Source: Parachlorella kessleri (Eukaryota; Chlorophyta; Trebouxiophyceae; Chlorellales; Chlorellaceae). Taken from it: a stretch of DNA of 50,171 nucleotides. The translations under genes were made by a program, and so were the position numbers. Positions 1-10,200 of this stretch are shown here, one piece after another. The notes under the pieces were generated by a model. The model saw nothing but the letters and a program-made list of their open reading frames with translations. It was not told where the DNA came from and ran no database searches. Where the stretch lies: assembly GCA_001598975.1 (NCBI GenBank), contig BBXU01001365.1:1-50171 (forward strand). Direction: 5' to 3'. Within the stretch, counting starts at the first letter, position 1; every line of letters begins with the position of its first letter.

Positions 1-1431
1 CTGCCCGGCTCGCCTGTAGTGCTGAGCCCATTGCTGGCGGGCGTGTTCTTGACCATGATCAGGTACAGCGACGTCAGCACGTCGTTGGCCAGCACCGCCA
101 TGTAGCCGCGCAGGTTGAAGGTGATGTCGGTGGCTGCCGCCATGATGGCACCTGCAGCACGCCAGCAGGCACCCAGCGCGCGCAGCACGTCACTCCACCA
201 ACATACCCCACGTGCCGCTGAGCAGCAGGCAGCAATATTTATTGTGACGTTCCCCTCAACCGTGTCATGAATCAGAGGGAGCAAGCGGTGTTCTGGACAC
301 CAGTGGTCGACCCAGGCAACTGCCCGTCGGCCAACTTTGTCAGTAGGTGTGTACCAAAGGAGGGAGGGAGGGAGGGAGGGAGGGCACGCGGCAGCCAGCC
401 TGGGGCCGCCTTCCCCGGGGCCCCCTGCTGGCCCGACAGCCTCCCCGCCCGCTGCAGCACACTCCCCCTCCCCGGCCAGCGCCCTCTTTTGGCCCCTTTC
501 TGCGGGTCCTTTCAGCCACCCAGAGCTGCATCTGACACACCCCGTCCACGTCCCAGCCCTGCCCAGCCCCCCCACCCACCCCCCGATCATGATGCCCATG
601 GCTCCCAGTGTGGGCCAGTCGTGGCTCTTCTTCAGCCAGTACCGCTCCAGCAGGATGGTGAACAGCAGCGTGAAGCGCCGCAGGGCAATGAACATCGGCA
701 CGTTCAAGCCGGCAGTCCCTGCGGGCGGGCGGGCAGGGGGGGGTGGGTGAGGGGTCCGGTTGATGGCGGGCCCGCGGCAGGGGGCCTTGGTCCCGGGGTG
801 CCTACACTCGCCTCGTGGAACAACACCACTACATCACTGAAGAGCTCCCAAGCGGTTGGCAGTCAATGACGTTGGGGCAAGGTGGAGGTTGAATCACCAC
901 CAGCACTGCTGGTCATTTTCCACGCCTCTGTCCCACTGCGCACCCCTGTCACAGCCGAGGGGCTGCTGGTTTCCAGGGCCGGTCTGCTGCCTTCCTCGCT
1001 CACCTATAAGTCCGCAGACTACGTTGAGCACGTTCACCACCGCCAGGGGCAGGATGCTGCGCAGGTGCTCCAGGCTAATGTCCGGCCTGGCCACTATGTA
1101 GCTGACGGGCGAGATGAAGGTCATCTGTAGGAGTGCCACTGTCAACGGGAAGTTGAATTTGTATGAAGTGAAGATGGCCTGCAGGCAAGGAGCGGTAAAG
1201 GGGAGGGGTGACGAGGAGCAGGCCTGTTGCGAGAGGGGCCCCGCCAGTCAAGTCTTTCGTCAGGCATAGGGTAAGGCAGCAAGGCCAAAACAGCCCAGCA
1301 CTGCCCCTGCGCGCAACCCGGTGGCCAGGCCGTACCTTGGTTGTGAACTGCACGAACATCGACGAAGACATGAAGTAGAGGATGGACATGAGCCGCACAA
1401 GCGGCCCATGTTCTTCCCCTTGCTGCGTCAT
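1..1431 (-). CDS. UDP-sugar transporter, SLC35D-like (C-terminus cut by window edge)
   Basis: Predicted multi-pass Golgi/ER transporter that exchanges nucleotide sugars for nucleoside monophosphates (DMT superfamily, SLC35D/plant UDP-sugar transporter type). Exons on the minus strand: 1336-1431, 1004-1178, about 580-718, and 151 running off the left edge. The product starts MTQQGEEHGPLVRLMSILYF. It contains the family-like stretches LRSILPLAVVNVLNVVCGLI and LNVPMFIALRRFTLLFTILL, and the last visible exon gives ITFNLRGYMAVLANDVLTSL, all strongly hydrophobic. The 1431 ATG was chosen because it opens directly onto the first membrane segment. Exon 3 to exon 4 is out of phase by one base with the only sensible GT and AG sites, in a run of six Gs, so a base-count error or an unusual donor is possible. 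The substrate cannot be told from sequence. The gene diverges from the TMEM234-like gene on the other strand. Confidence 0.8.
357..389. repeat. (GGGA)n microsatellite in transporter intron
   Basis: A short run of GGGA units lies inside the third intron of the UDP-sugar transporter gene. It is non-coding and probably a polymorphic simple repeat. Confidence 0.85.
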
Positions 1432-1786
1432 GGCGCAGTCAGCTGGTGGCCGCGGGCTCCGGATCGAGCACACAAGGAGGACTTATTGCAGAGCTTGACA
1501 ACAAGCGGCCATCTAAACAATTGCCGCAGCAGCTTCAGGTCAAAAGCAAGTGTAGAAGGGCGCTGGAGGTCCTGGACGAAGCCCTCGAACACTGCCCTGG
1601 GCCTTCGGGCGCAAAGCCACAGCAAGTGGGCAAGTCAAGTTTCCCGCCCTCTGGGCGCCCCCTCGACTTGCAACAAGCTGCTCCAGGCTTCTGGGAGGTG
1701 CGCTCTTGATAGGACCTAACCAATTTTAGTTATCTTTAATCACGGAAAATGAGTTCCAGAACGGTTGCCAACGGCAGCATGATGAC
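1432..1786. promoter_or_regulatory. Divergent intergenic region, transporter / TMEM234-like
   Basis: This 355-bp gap separates the start codons of two divergently transcribed membrane-protein genes, so both promoters and 5' leaders must lie here. I see no clear TATA box. The right half contains an AT-richer stretch (about 1715-1750). An upstream ATG at 1749 opens a short frame closed by TAG just after the real start of the TMEM234-like gene, a possible uORF. Confidence 0.45.
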
Positions 1787-2283
1787 ATGCTAGGTGCCGC
1801 CCTTCCAGTTGTGGTTGGCTTGCTCTGGGGTAAGTGCACCCATATGTGACCCGCCCTGCACACTAATGTCTACGGATCACAGGCTCCCACCCGCACTCCC
1901 ACTTCCCCTTGCCTACAGGCACTACCAACCCACTCATCCGCCGAGGCACCCTTCAGGCAGCCTCTCGTCCGGTCACCCGCCTCACCGGCCTGCCTACTAC
2001 CGACCAGCTGCTGCACCACCTGGCCACACCAGCGTTTCTGCTGCCCCAGGCAGTCAACCTTGTGGGCAGCGCGCTCTTTGCCTGGAGCCTAGGCTTTGGC
2101 CGTGTCTCTGTTGCGGCGCCGGTAGCCAACGGAGTCAGCTTGGCCGCCAACGCGGCAGTGGACTGGCTGCTTCTGGGCGACCGCTTGCAGCTGGGGAGCG
2201 CTGTGCCAGGCCTGCTGCTGGTCCTGCTGGGGGTCACGCTCTGCTCGCTGCCCTCACCCGCCGCCACATCAGCCCAGGCTTAG
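1787..2283 (+). CDS. TMEM234-like small membrane protein
   Basis: Small four-helix membrane protein of the TMEM234 family (EamA-like half of the drug/metabolite transporter fold); its biochemical role is not well established in any organism. Two exons, 1787-1829 and 1919-2283, join in phase to give 135 residues. The N-terminus reads VVVGLLWGTTNPLIRRGT, the family's signature of a first helix ending in W-G-x-T-N-P. Three further hydrophobic stretches follow (FLLPQAVNLVGSALFAWSL, VAAPVANGVSLAANAAVDWL, VPGLLLVLLGVTLCSL). The length is close to that of animal TMEM234. The 1787 ATG was chosen because the ATG at 1749 is in a frame that stops before the intron. It lies head-to-head with a second DMT-superfamily gene. 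Confidence 0.8.
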
Positions 2284-2502
2284 AGAATACACCTAGGGCT
2301 GACGCTGCCCTTGGGCGGGTACCGGCCTCCCAGGGGCGCCGCCAACGAGGCGTGCCAAAAGGGTGGGCCAGGACAGGACGCTGCCCGGCAGCCCTTGCCT
2401 CAGCGAGGGAGTGACGGCTCTCGGTGAGCGACCAGCTGAAGAGTTTGGCAGCAGCCTAACCCCTCAACCCCCGCCACCCCCCACCGACACACACACCCCG
2501 GC

Positions 2503-4063
2503 ATGGAGCCTCAGCTGACCAGCCCTGCCGGCAAACGGCAGGCGGAAGGGGAAGCGGATGGGGATTACTCCTGGCTGGGACACCTTGACCTTGACCTGGC
2601 TGGTGGGGGTGACGCCCAGCCAGGCCTGGATGACCCCCTGCCCGACTTCCCAGCCCTGCAGCTGGGCTCTCCCCTTGGCAGCCCCGCTGCCGGCCCCAGG
2701 AGCAGCAGGGCCGGGGCATACCCCGGCGCCAGCAGCCTGTGGGCTGGGCAGGAGCTGGGCAACGGGGTTTCCGGGGGCAGCGAGGAGCAGAGCTGGGGCG
2801 CGGGAGCGGCCCAGCCGAGGTCTTGGGGGCAGTCGCAGGGAGGAGCGGTAGGAGGAGCAGAGGCAGGAGGTGAGGAGGCAGCCGCAGCAGAAGCAGGGCA
2901 AGCTGGAGGGCACCGCGGCTCGGGGCCTGATCTGGATTTGGGGGGTCTGGACGACGACCCCATTGCTTACCTGGAGGCTGCCATCGAGGCAGACAAGCCC
3001 AGGTAAGCGACCGGCATGTTACAAGGAGAGCTGCTGTTGAAGCCTGCTGCTCGGGCTGGCGTTGGTGTTGGCAGAAGGGGTCCCTGGGTGGCCAGGTGGG
3101 TGTGGGTGTGCGCCCCCGCCCACCCCCTCAAGGCGGGGCAGTGGAGGTAGGCTTTGCTGGCTGGTGGTGTGGGCTGGGTGTAGGTGCCCTGGTGGAGGGG
3201 CAGCGGGGGCCCCGGCCCGCTGGGAGGGTCCTGGTGGTATGGCCTGCTGCGCTGTGCACTGCCTGGCATGACCTGGCGGTCGTGCTGTGCCATGCTTTGC
3301 CTTGTGCTCCCCTCCTTGACGCGGTAAGTGGTGCGGCTTGCCCTGCAGGGCAGCGGCTCCCAGTGCTGAGCTGCAGGCCGTCCTGGAGGCGTTGGCAGCA
3401 GAGGCAGCGCTCCCTGCCTTTGCGCAGCTCATGCAGCCTGCACCAGCAGCAGCTACGGCCTCAGCCACAGGCGCCGGCACTCAGGGAGCTGTCGACCAGG
3501 CGGGGGCATCAGATTCCAGGTCAGATACCCTGGCAGCACAAGGGCTTGGGCAGCCAACAGTGGGGCCAGGGGCGGCTGTGGTGAATGCGGGCGCGGCCCA
3601 CGGGCATGGTGCTGCTCCTGCCACCGGAGCAGCTGCTGCTGCTGGGCCCCTGAGCGACCGGCGCAGCCCCGACATCGTCCTGCGCGGCCCCGGCAGCAGC
3701 GGCGGCACGTCGCCGGGCGAGCCGGCGCAGCAGCTGCTGCTGGGGCAGCCTGCTCAGCATGCCGAGCCTGCCGAGCCACCCCTGTGGACCCTGCTGGAAG
3801 AGCCCGAGGGGGAGGGGGAAGCCGTGGAGGGCTACATGGGGGAGGGGATGGTCGGGATGGAGCAGGAGGCGTACGAGGAGGGGAGCCTGTTCAGCTTTGA
3901 CCTGCCGCCACGGCCGGCAGCGGGGTGCAGAGGTGGGAGCAGAGGCAGAGACGGTGGTGGGGGGCTGGAGGGAGCGGATGGGTCGGCGGATGCGCAGGGG
4001 ACTGGGAGGGGCTGGGGCTCGGACATGGATTGGGATGTCACCGCTGGGGTGGGCGACACCTAG
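2503..4063 (+). CDS. Hypothetical disordered protein, 404 aa
   Basis: Not recognised. Two exons, 2503-3002 and 3349-4063, with canonical GTAAGC donor and CCTGCAG acceptor, join in phase. The product is rich in Ala, Gly, Pro, Gln and acidic residues and is probably mostly disordered. One possible ordered patch spans the splice junction: DDDPIAYLEAAIEADKPR, followed after the junction by SAELQAVLEALAAEAALPAF, which could form amphipathic helices. The C-terminal third is acidic (EEPEGEGEAVEGYMGEGMVG) and ends DMDWDVTAGVGDT. There is no signal peptide or membrane segment. Acidic plus Gln/Pro-rich composition would fit a transcriptional or scaffold protein, but that is a guess. It ends 161 bp before the TTI1 start on the same strand. 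Confidence 0.6.
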
Positions 4064-4224
4064 CTTCGCCTGCGTATGACGTTTTGCATCTTTCCTGGGA
4101 GCATTTGCGCCCTTTGGCTGGTGCTTGTAAGGAGCGCATGCCGAGGTGTTTCTACCCTTCCAGCTTGCTGGTTTCCACGTCACAAGGGCTTAGTATATGG
4201 TGAGATGCGAGTACGGTAGCCTAC

Positions 4225-7200
4225 ATGTGGGAGTTGGCTCTTACAGCTGTAAGCAACTCGCCTGGCAAGGACAGCCCAAGGCAACTAGCAGGCCTGGAAT
4301 GCAAGCAAACTTTTGAAGTCCTGCCACGCATGGTGCGTGCAGGTCCACTGGAGCTACACACAGCCACGACAGCCACCCGGTCAGCCACGCGCTTGGCAAC
4401 GACACCCAGCCCAGCAGTAGTGACTACTGCAAACCGGCCAGAACCGGAGGCTCATACTGACAGTGAGGAGGGTTCACCCTCCGCTCATGCAGCCACTGCC
4501 CCCAGTTCCCCGCTCTCACACAACAGTATAGTGTCTGAAGGCACAATGCAAACCCTGCTTGCCACCAGTAGCGGGGCTACCAGCAACCCCAGCCTTAGCA
4601 ACAGTGGCAGTGAGAGTGGGCACAGCGATGAGGAGGCCACAGCCGGGGAGGATGGCAGCGAGGAGAGTGCTGACCGCCAGCGCAGGCAGGCGTTCACATT
4701 GCTGCAGCCGCTGTGTTCGGTGCTGCTGCAGCAGCGGAGGAATCCTCGGGAGCTGGCTGAAATGCTGGCAGGTATGCTCGATGGTTGTGAGCCACTGCCC
4801 ACGGCCGACGCAGACGGCAATGTACTTAGCGCATGAGCTGCGCCTGCATGCTCCCCAGGCAGGCCAACAGCGTGCGTTGTGTAAGGCTACTGAATCTACC
4901 GGCACGGCTGCTGTGCCCCAAGCAGCGGCTCTGGCACTGTTGCTGCTGCCTTGCCTGGACCAAGCCTCATCCTGCAGAACCATCCTCCTCCAGGAGCCAG
5001 GCAGACCTCAGCGTGCTCAGCGTGTTCATCTGCCTGGCATGCAGGCCTGGAGGTGCTTGTGGGTGAGCTGGACCCCCGGGGCCTGGCTGCCTGCCTGGAC
5101 TACCTGCTCTTCCCGCTGCTGCTGGCCGCGGACTCGGTGGCCGCCACACGCTCTGCACCGACCGCCACCGGTGGGCAGTTGCGGTGCCTCCACCTGCACA
5201 TTTGAGCACTGCTGCGTGAATGGGGCTGCTGGATGGGGACCCGCCCTGTGACAAATCAAGGGAGCGTGTCTGCCGCAAGGCACATCCACCTTGTCACCAC
5301 GAGTCTGGCCCCAAAGAGGGCCTCAGCAAGGCCGTACTCAGCGCATGCGTGTGGCAACCGCTGGGGACCCCCCCCCCCCACACACACAGACACCGAAGTG
5401 AGGAACCAACCAGCTGAGGGTGCTGCGTTGCCTGTGTCCATGCAGACCCTGGCGTTGCGAGAGATGCAGCCGCGGTACCAGCCATGGGCAATGACAAGGC
5501 TGCTGAGGCCGCGCTGTCCTGCCTGGCGGCCGCGCTGGGGCGCTGCGGAGGGTGCCAGTCGGGGGAGCAGCTGCTGGGCATGCTGCAGCGGCTTACACCG
5601 GTGCTGGCGCTGGGCCCCAGCCGGGCGTGCGAAGAGGCAAGCCCTCGCCCCTGCTGCTGCTCATGAGAGGGGGTTTGCCGTAGTGCATCCAGGCTTGGCT
5701 GGGGTTGAGAGGGGCCTGTTATACATGTACCAGGCCGTTGCGAGTGCCGCTCCTTGCTGTTGACAGCTTGCAGTCTAACTGCGGAATAGTGAAGAAGGGG
5801 GCCTGTTGGTACTGGCTGCGAGATTAGGATCAGGCTGGACTGCTCTTGGTGAGGCCTGCCTGTTCCCAAGAAACACACAAACAAAGATTGTATGCCCATG
5901 TATGCCCATGACAAAAGAAAGAACAACACATGAAACACACATTTGCAAGCCGCCTGCTGCATGCGCTGCCTGCCCAGCAGGTGAGGCTGAGAGCGTTGCT
6001 CGCGGTGGAAGCCGCCCTGGGCGCCCCCGGGCCCAGCGGTGCAGCGGCCGCAGCGCATGCTGTGCTGCGCGCTGAGGATGCTGCGCCGCTGCTGGGCCAT
6101 ACTGCCTCCCTGCTTCTCCAGGTGGGGGCTGACCTGGGTGTGCTGTCGGTGGGATGGAGCATGGGTTACTTGGGCGCTGGACGGAAGCTAGCTGGGTTGC
6201 AGGTTTCGTGTACCACAGCAGTGGAAGGAACGCATGTGTATGTGAGGAGAATACTGAGCTTGAACGCTTGCCATGCTCCTTGGTACGACTTGTCCTGCAT
6301 ATCCTGCAAGCAAGGTTATTGCTGCCTGTGTGCTGGCACAGATCATGCACAGCATGCATGGGGTGTCGCACCTGAGGCCCGACTGCATCGTCATGTGCGT
6401 GCGGCTCCCCTCCCACCCACCTGCTCATGCGCTCTGCCACGGACGCCTCCTGTGCTGCTGTGCTTGCAGGCTGCAGATGGCGAGCTGGGCCCTGGCCAAG
6501 CCGGCAGCAGAGCTGTGCGCGTGGCAGCCCTCCGAGCGCTGCGCTGCCTGCTACAGGCTGTGGGCTCTGCCCAAGCCCTGGCCTTCTTTGTGCCTGGCAT
6601 CGTCACCGGGCTGGGCAAGGCCCTGGCAGCGGCAGGTGGGCGGCAGACCTTAAGGGCTCCTTGGGACCAACTCGTCGAGCGCAGTTGCACAGACGGGGAT
6701 TGCTGCAGGTGGCGCTGCGTCACCTGTACCCGTCATGCCCATATTGCATTCACCACGGCTGAAACCCGCATGTGCACGGTTCTGAATTCCCGTTACGCTT
6801 CAAGAACACTAATTGCGGAATTTGACCATGGGTTATCTGTCGGTGGGGCCGCAGGCTCGGCTGGTGGCCCGCGTGCGGTATCTGGTGCTGCCGCCAGCTC
6901 AGCAGCAGCCATCGAGGCCCTTGGGGCCCTTCAGGAGATACTTGTGCTGACGCTGGGAGATGGTACCGTGCAGCCAGCGCAGGAACACAGCAAGGGCTTG
7001 CCTAGGAGCCTTGACGGCATGGCCAGCAGTCAGGGTGGCGCTTTAGAGGACTTGGGCAACTGGGCACCCGCGCACGCGGGCAATGGATGTGACGGTGCTG
7101 TTGACGCTGGCAGGCTGGATGCTGCTGCTGCTTTGGAGCAGCTGCGCCAGCTGTCCCAGCGTGCCGCTCGCCGCAGCTCGGCCGCGCCTGCGTCCGATCC

Positions 7201-10200
7201 GTCGGCAACAGCTAGTGACAGGGAAGTCGACTGCGGCAGTGTGGATAGCAGCGGGACAGCCGCCAGTACAAGCCAAGGGAAGGATCCTGCCAGCCGGCAG
7301 CAGCCGCAGCAGGCACCCCAGGGGCTGCTGCAAGGGCGGCAGGCAGCTGCTGCTGGCAGCCAGGGTGGGGCTCCCCGGCTGCGAGTGGACCTGGACTGGG
7401 GGTGGGTGGAGGGCACAGCGGCCCGGGTGCACGAGGTGCTGCGGGTGGCGCTGCCCCCGCTGTGCGCCCACCCCAAGCCCGCAGTCAGGCAGCAGCTGGC
7501 GGGAAGTGAGTGCGAGCCCGGGCTGGGTAGATCTACGGGTTGGGTGTGGTGGGTAGCCTCAAGTATGAGTAGATGCCGGACTGCATGCTGTGCTATGGGT
7601 AAGGTGCAACACTTGTTAGTGGCAGTAGGAGTTTACAACCTTGGGTAAGGCAGTACAGGGGCCAGGTCAGCTCGGGCAGAGTTTTAGCTCACCGCAACCG
7701 GTGGTTTGATTTGTACTACCAGGCTAACCAAGAACCCTGCAGCAGGCGCCCAGTTGCCCCGTGCCCTCCTTCCTTCCCCCCTGCTGCAGCCTGCTCCCTG
7801 CTGCTGTCGCGCTGCCTCCTGGCGCTGCCTCCTCCCACCGCGCAGCTGCTCTCCGAGGCCCTGTTCAGCCTGGCCCAGGACGAGTGGCCAGAGGTGGCGC
7901 AGGCGGCCCGCGGGGCACTGCAGGGCGCCGGGCCGCTGGGGGCGCCGGGGGCAGGGGCGGGGCGGGGGGCCTTGCATGGCGGTACGGGAGCCGAGGGGCC
8001 TGTGGTAAGCCACAGGGGTGGTGCTGGTGGTTGTGTGTGAGGACAGCTCCCTCCTGCTGGAAGCCTCGGTTCAAGCTCCCTGTCGTTGGGCATGAGAGTC
8101 TCTATTAGGATTGCCGCCATCCAAAGGCCGGTAATAGGCTGGCGTCAGGCGGTCCTGGACAGTAGGTGCGCCCCCTGGTGCCCACATGGAACTCATGCGT
8201 CCTCCTGCACTTTTGGGCCTTTCATCACACTCTTTGCCTCTCCCCTGCAGCTGGCCCCTGCTGCGCTGGAGCACAGCCTGCTGCGCCTGGCGGAGGGCCT
8301 GCCCGGCGCGCTGCGTGCGGGCAGCCAGCAGGGCATCATCCATGCCCGCAAGCTCACCACCTGCATACAGGTTAGTCATCAAGGTCGCCGTGCCTGCGCA
8401 GTGGAGTGCAGCAGAATTCCGTGGGAAGCGGTCTGGTGTAAAACGGTTCAAAGGGCTGAGTTACAAGAATGGGTGGGGGGATATGGGGCGGGGTGCACTC
8501 GGCAGGCAGGCAGCCCAGTGGCAGCCCTGAGGCCGCCATGCAACCGTGCGTGTGACCCAGTAGGGACCCAAAGCACCCTGACAGACCCGGGACATGCTCG
8601 CCTTGCTCTCATGTGTTACTTGTGTCTGATCGTCTATCTTCCGCAGGCTACAAAATGTGAGCCAGCCTTGCAAGCTATGCCGCCTGCCCGTCCTTGCAGA
8701 TGTGCCCTCCTGCCTGGTTTGCTGCCCATGTCCTGGGCCAGCCTTCGCACCTGGCCACCCTGTTCTCAGCGCTTGTGGAGGCCTTTGAGTTTGACGCCGC
8801 CTCGGCAGCACTGCTGGCACAGGCCCCCCCGGAGGCTGGGGCTGCCTATCAGTCTGGTAAACCGCTGCTGCCAACCCCTGCTGCCCAGCTGCTGGCGCCA
8901 ACCCCGCACCAGCGGCAGCGCCTGGCACATGGTGCGAATGCTGGGCCTGCTGGGGAGAAAACTGTGCCCATGTGGGAAGCTGTCGGGCACGCGGCCTGCA
9001 GTGCTGACAAGGCTGCTGCCGTGGCCGCTGCAGCGGCGCGCCAGGACAATCCAGTGCCCCCAGCCACAGTGCTGCTGCCTCGCATGCCCCTTGGGTTGGC
9101 GCTCCTGCAAACCAGCGCAGCCTACCTCGCAGTGGCGGCGGCCTGCCGGGCGGCCGGGGCCGCTGCGGCGGCGGCAGCCGCTGACAGCGACCAGCCAGCC
9201 ACCGGCGGAGGCGCTGCGCTGCTTCGCCTGGCTGACTTTGGCATTGGCCAGCTGCAGCAGTTGCTGGAGGAGCAGGGAGCCCAGCAGGGGCGCAGCGGTA
9301 CATATAGTAGGAGAGCACAACGGCCCTTGGGGCCCACAAACGACCCTCAGCTGGCCGCGGTGTCCCAGTCGGAGGATGGCAACGATGGCCTGGCATTGCA
9401 GTGTTTGCAAGACCAGCCTTGGCAGCTGCGGGCGGCAGCCCTGGTGGTTGTGCTCACAGAGATGGTGTTTGGTGCCTCCCCGGCTGGGCAGGCGGGGGAT
9501 ACAAGGTCCCCCCCGGCAGCGGCCACAGCAGCCGCAGTACTAGCAGGCAGCAGCGGTACAGGCGCAGACGCCAATGGCGCCGCAGCAGGTGCAGCGACGG
9601 GGGAGCCTTTGAAATCAGCGCAGCGTACACACACCCCGCTAGCAGCCAGCCCGGAGCTGCAGTCGGTGGTCGTCTCCCTCGTCGACACCCTGCTGGCTGA
9701 AGCCTTGTGGGGCCTGCCCACGTGGCACGACGCAGCGAGCGGCGCGCCAGCGCTACCGGCTGACCCTGCCAAAGCAGCGCAGCACCACCCTCTGACCGCC
9801 CAGCAGCTGGGGGTGAACGTGCTGGCCACCCGGGTGGTTGTTGAGGGCGTGGGGGCCGCCGCCCGCGCCCTGGGCCCGGCGTTTGCCCGCACCGGCCGCC
9901 CGCTGCGCGCGGCGCTGCTGCCCCTGTTGGAGCGGCTAGGTGGGTGGGCAGCGGCTCCAGCGAGCCTGCACAATCAGAAGCAGTTGCATCCTCTGTGTGT
10001 GTATGTTGGCCTGGGTCTGGCCCTCTGCCTTCCGATGTAGAGCTGCGGTACATGCCTGCCTGCCTGGGACTGTCCATACCTGGAGCATGCCTGAGCCTAG
10101 CACACCCAGCAGGCCATCCTGCTGCATGTTCTCTACTGCAGGCAGGCAGGCCTGCATAACATCCACCCTCAGCTGACCCACTCACTAGGGTTGTGTTTCC

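Noticed and set aside
3521..4183. Long antisense open frame opposite the hypothetical protein
   Set aside because: A shadow frame caused by high GC. The plus-strand model has proper splice sites and a stop matching the acidic C-terminus.
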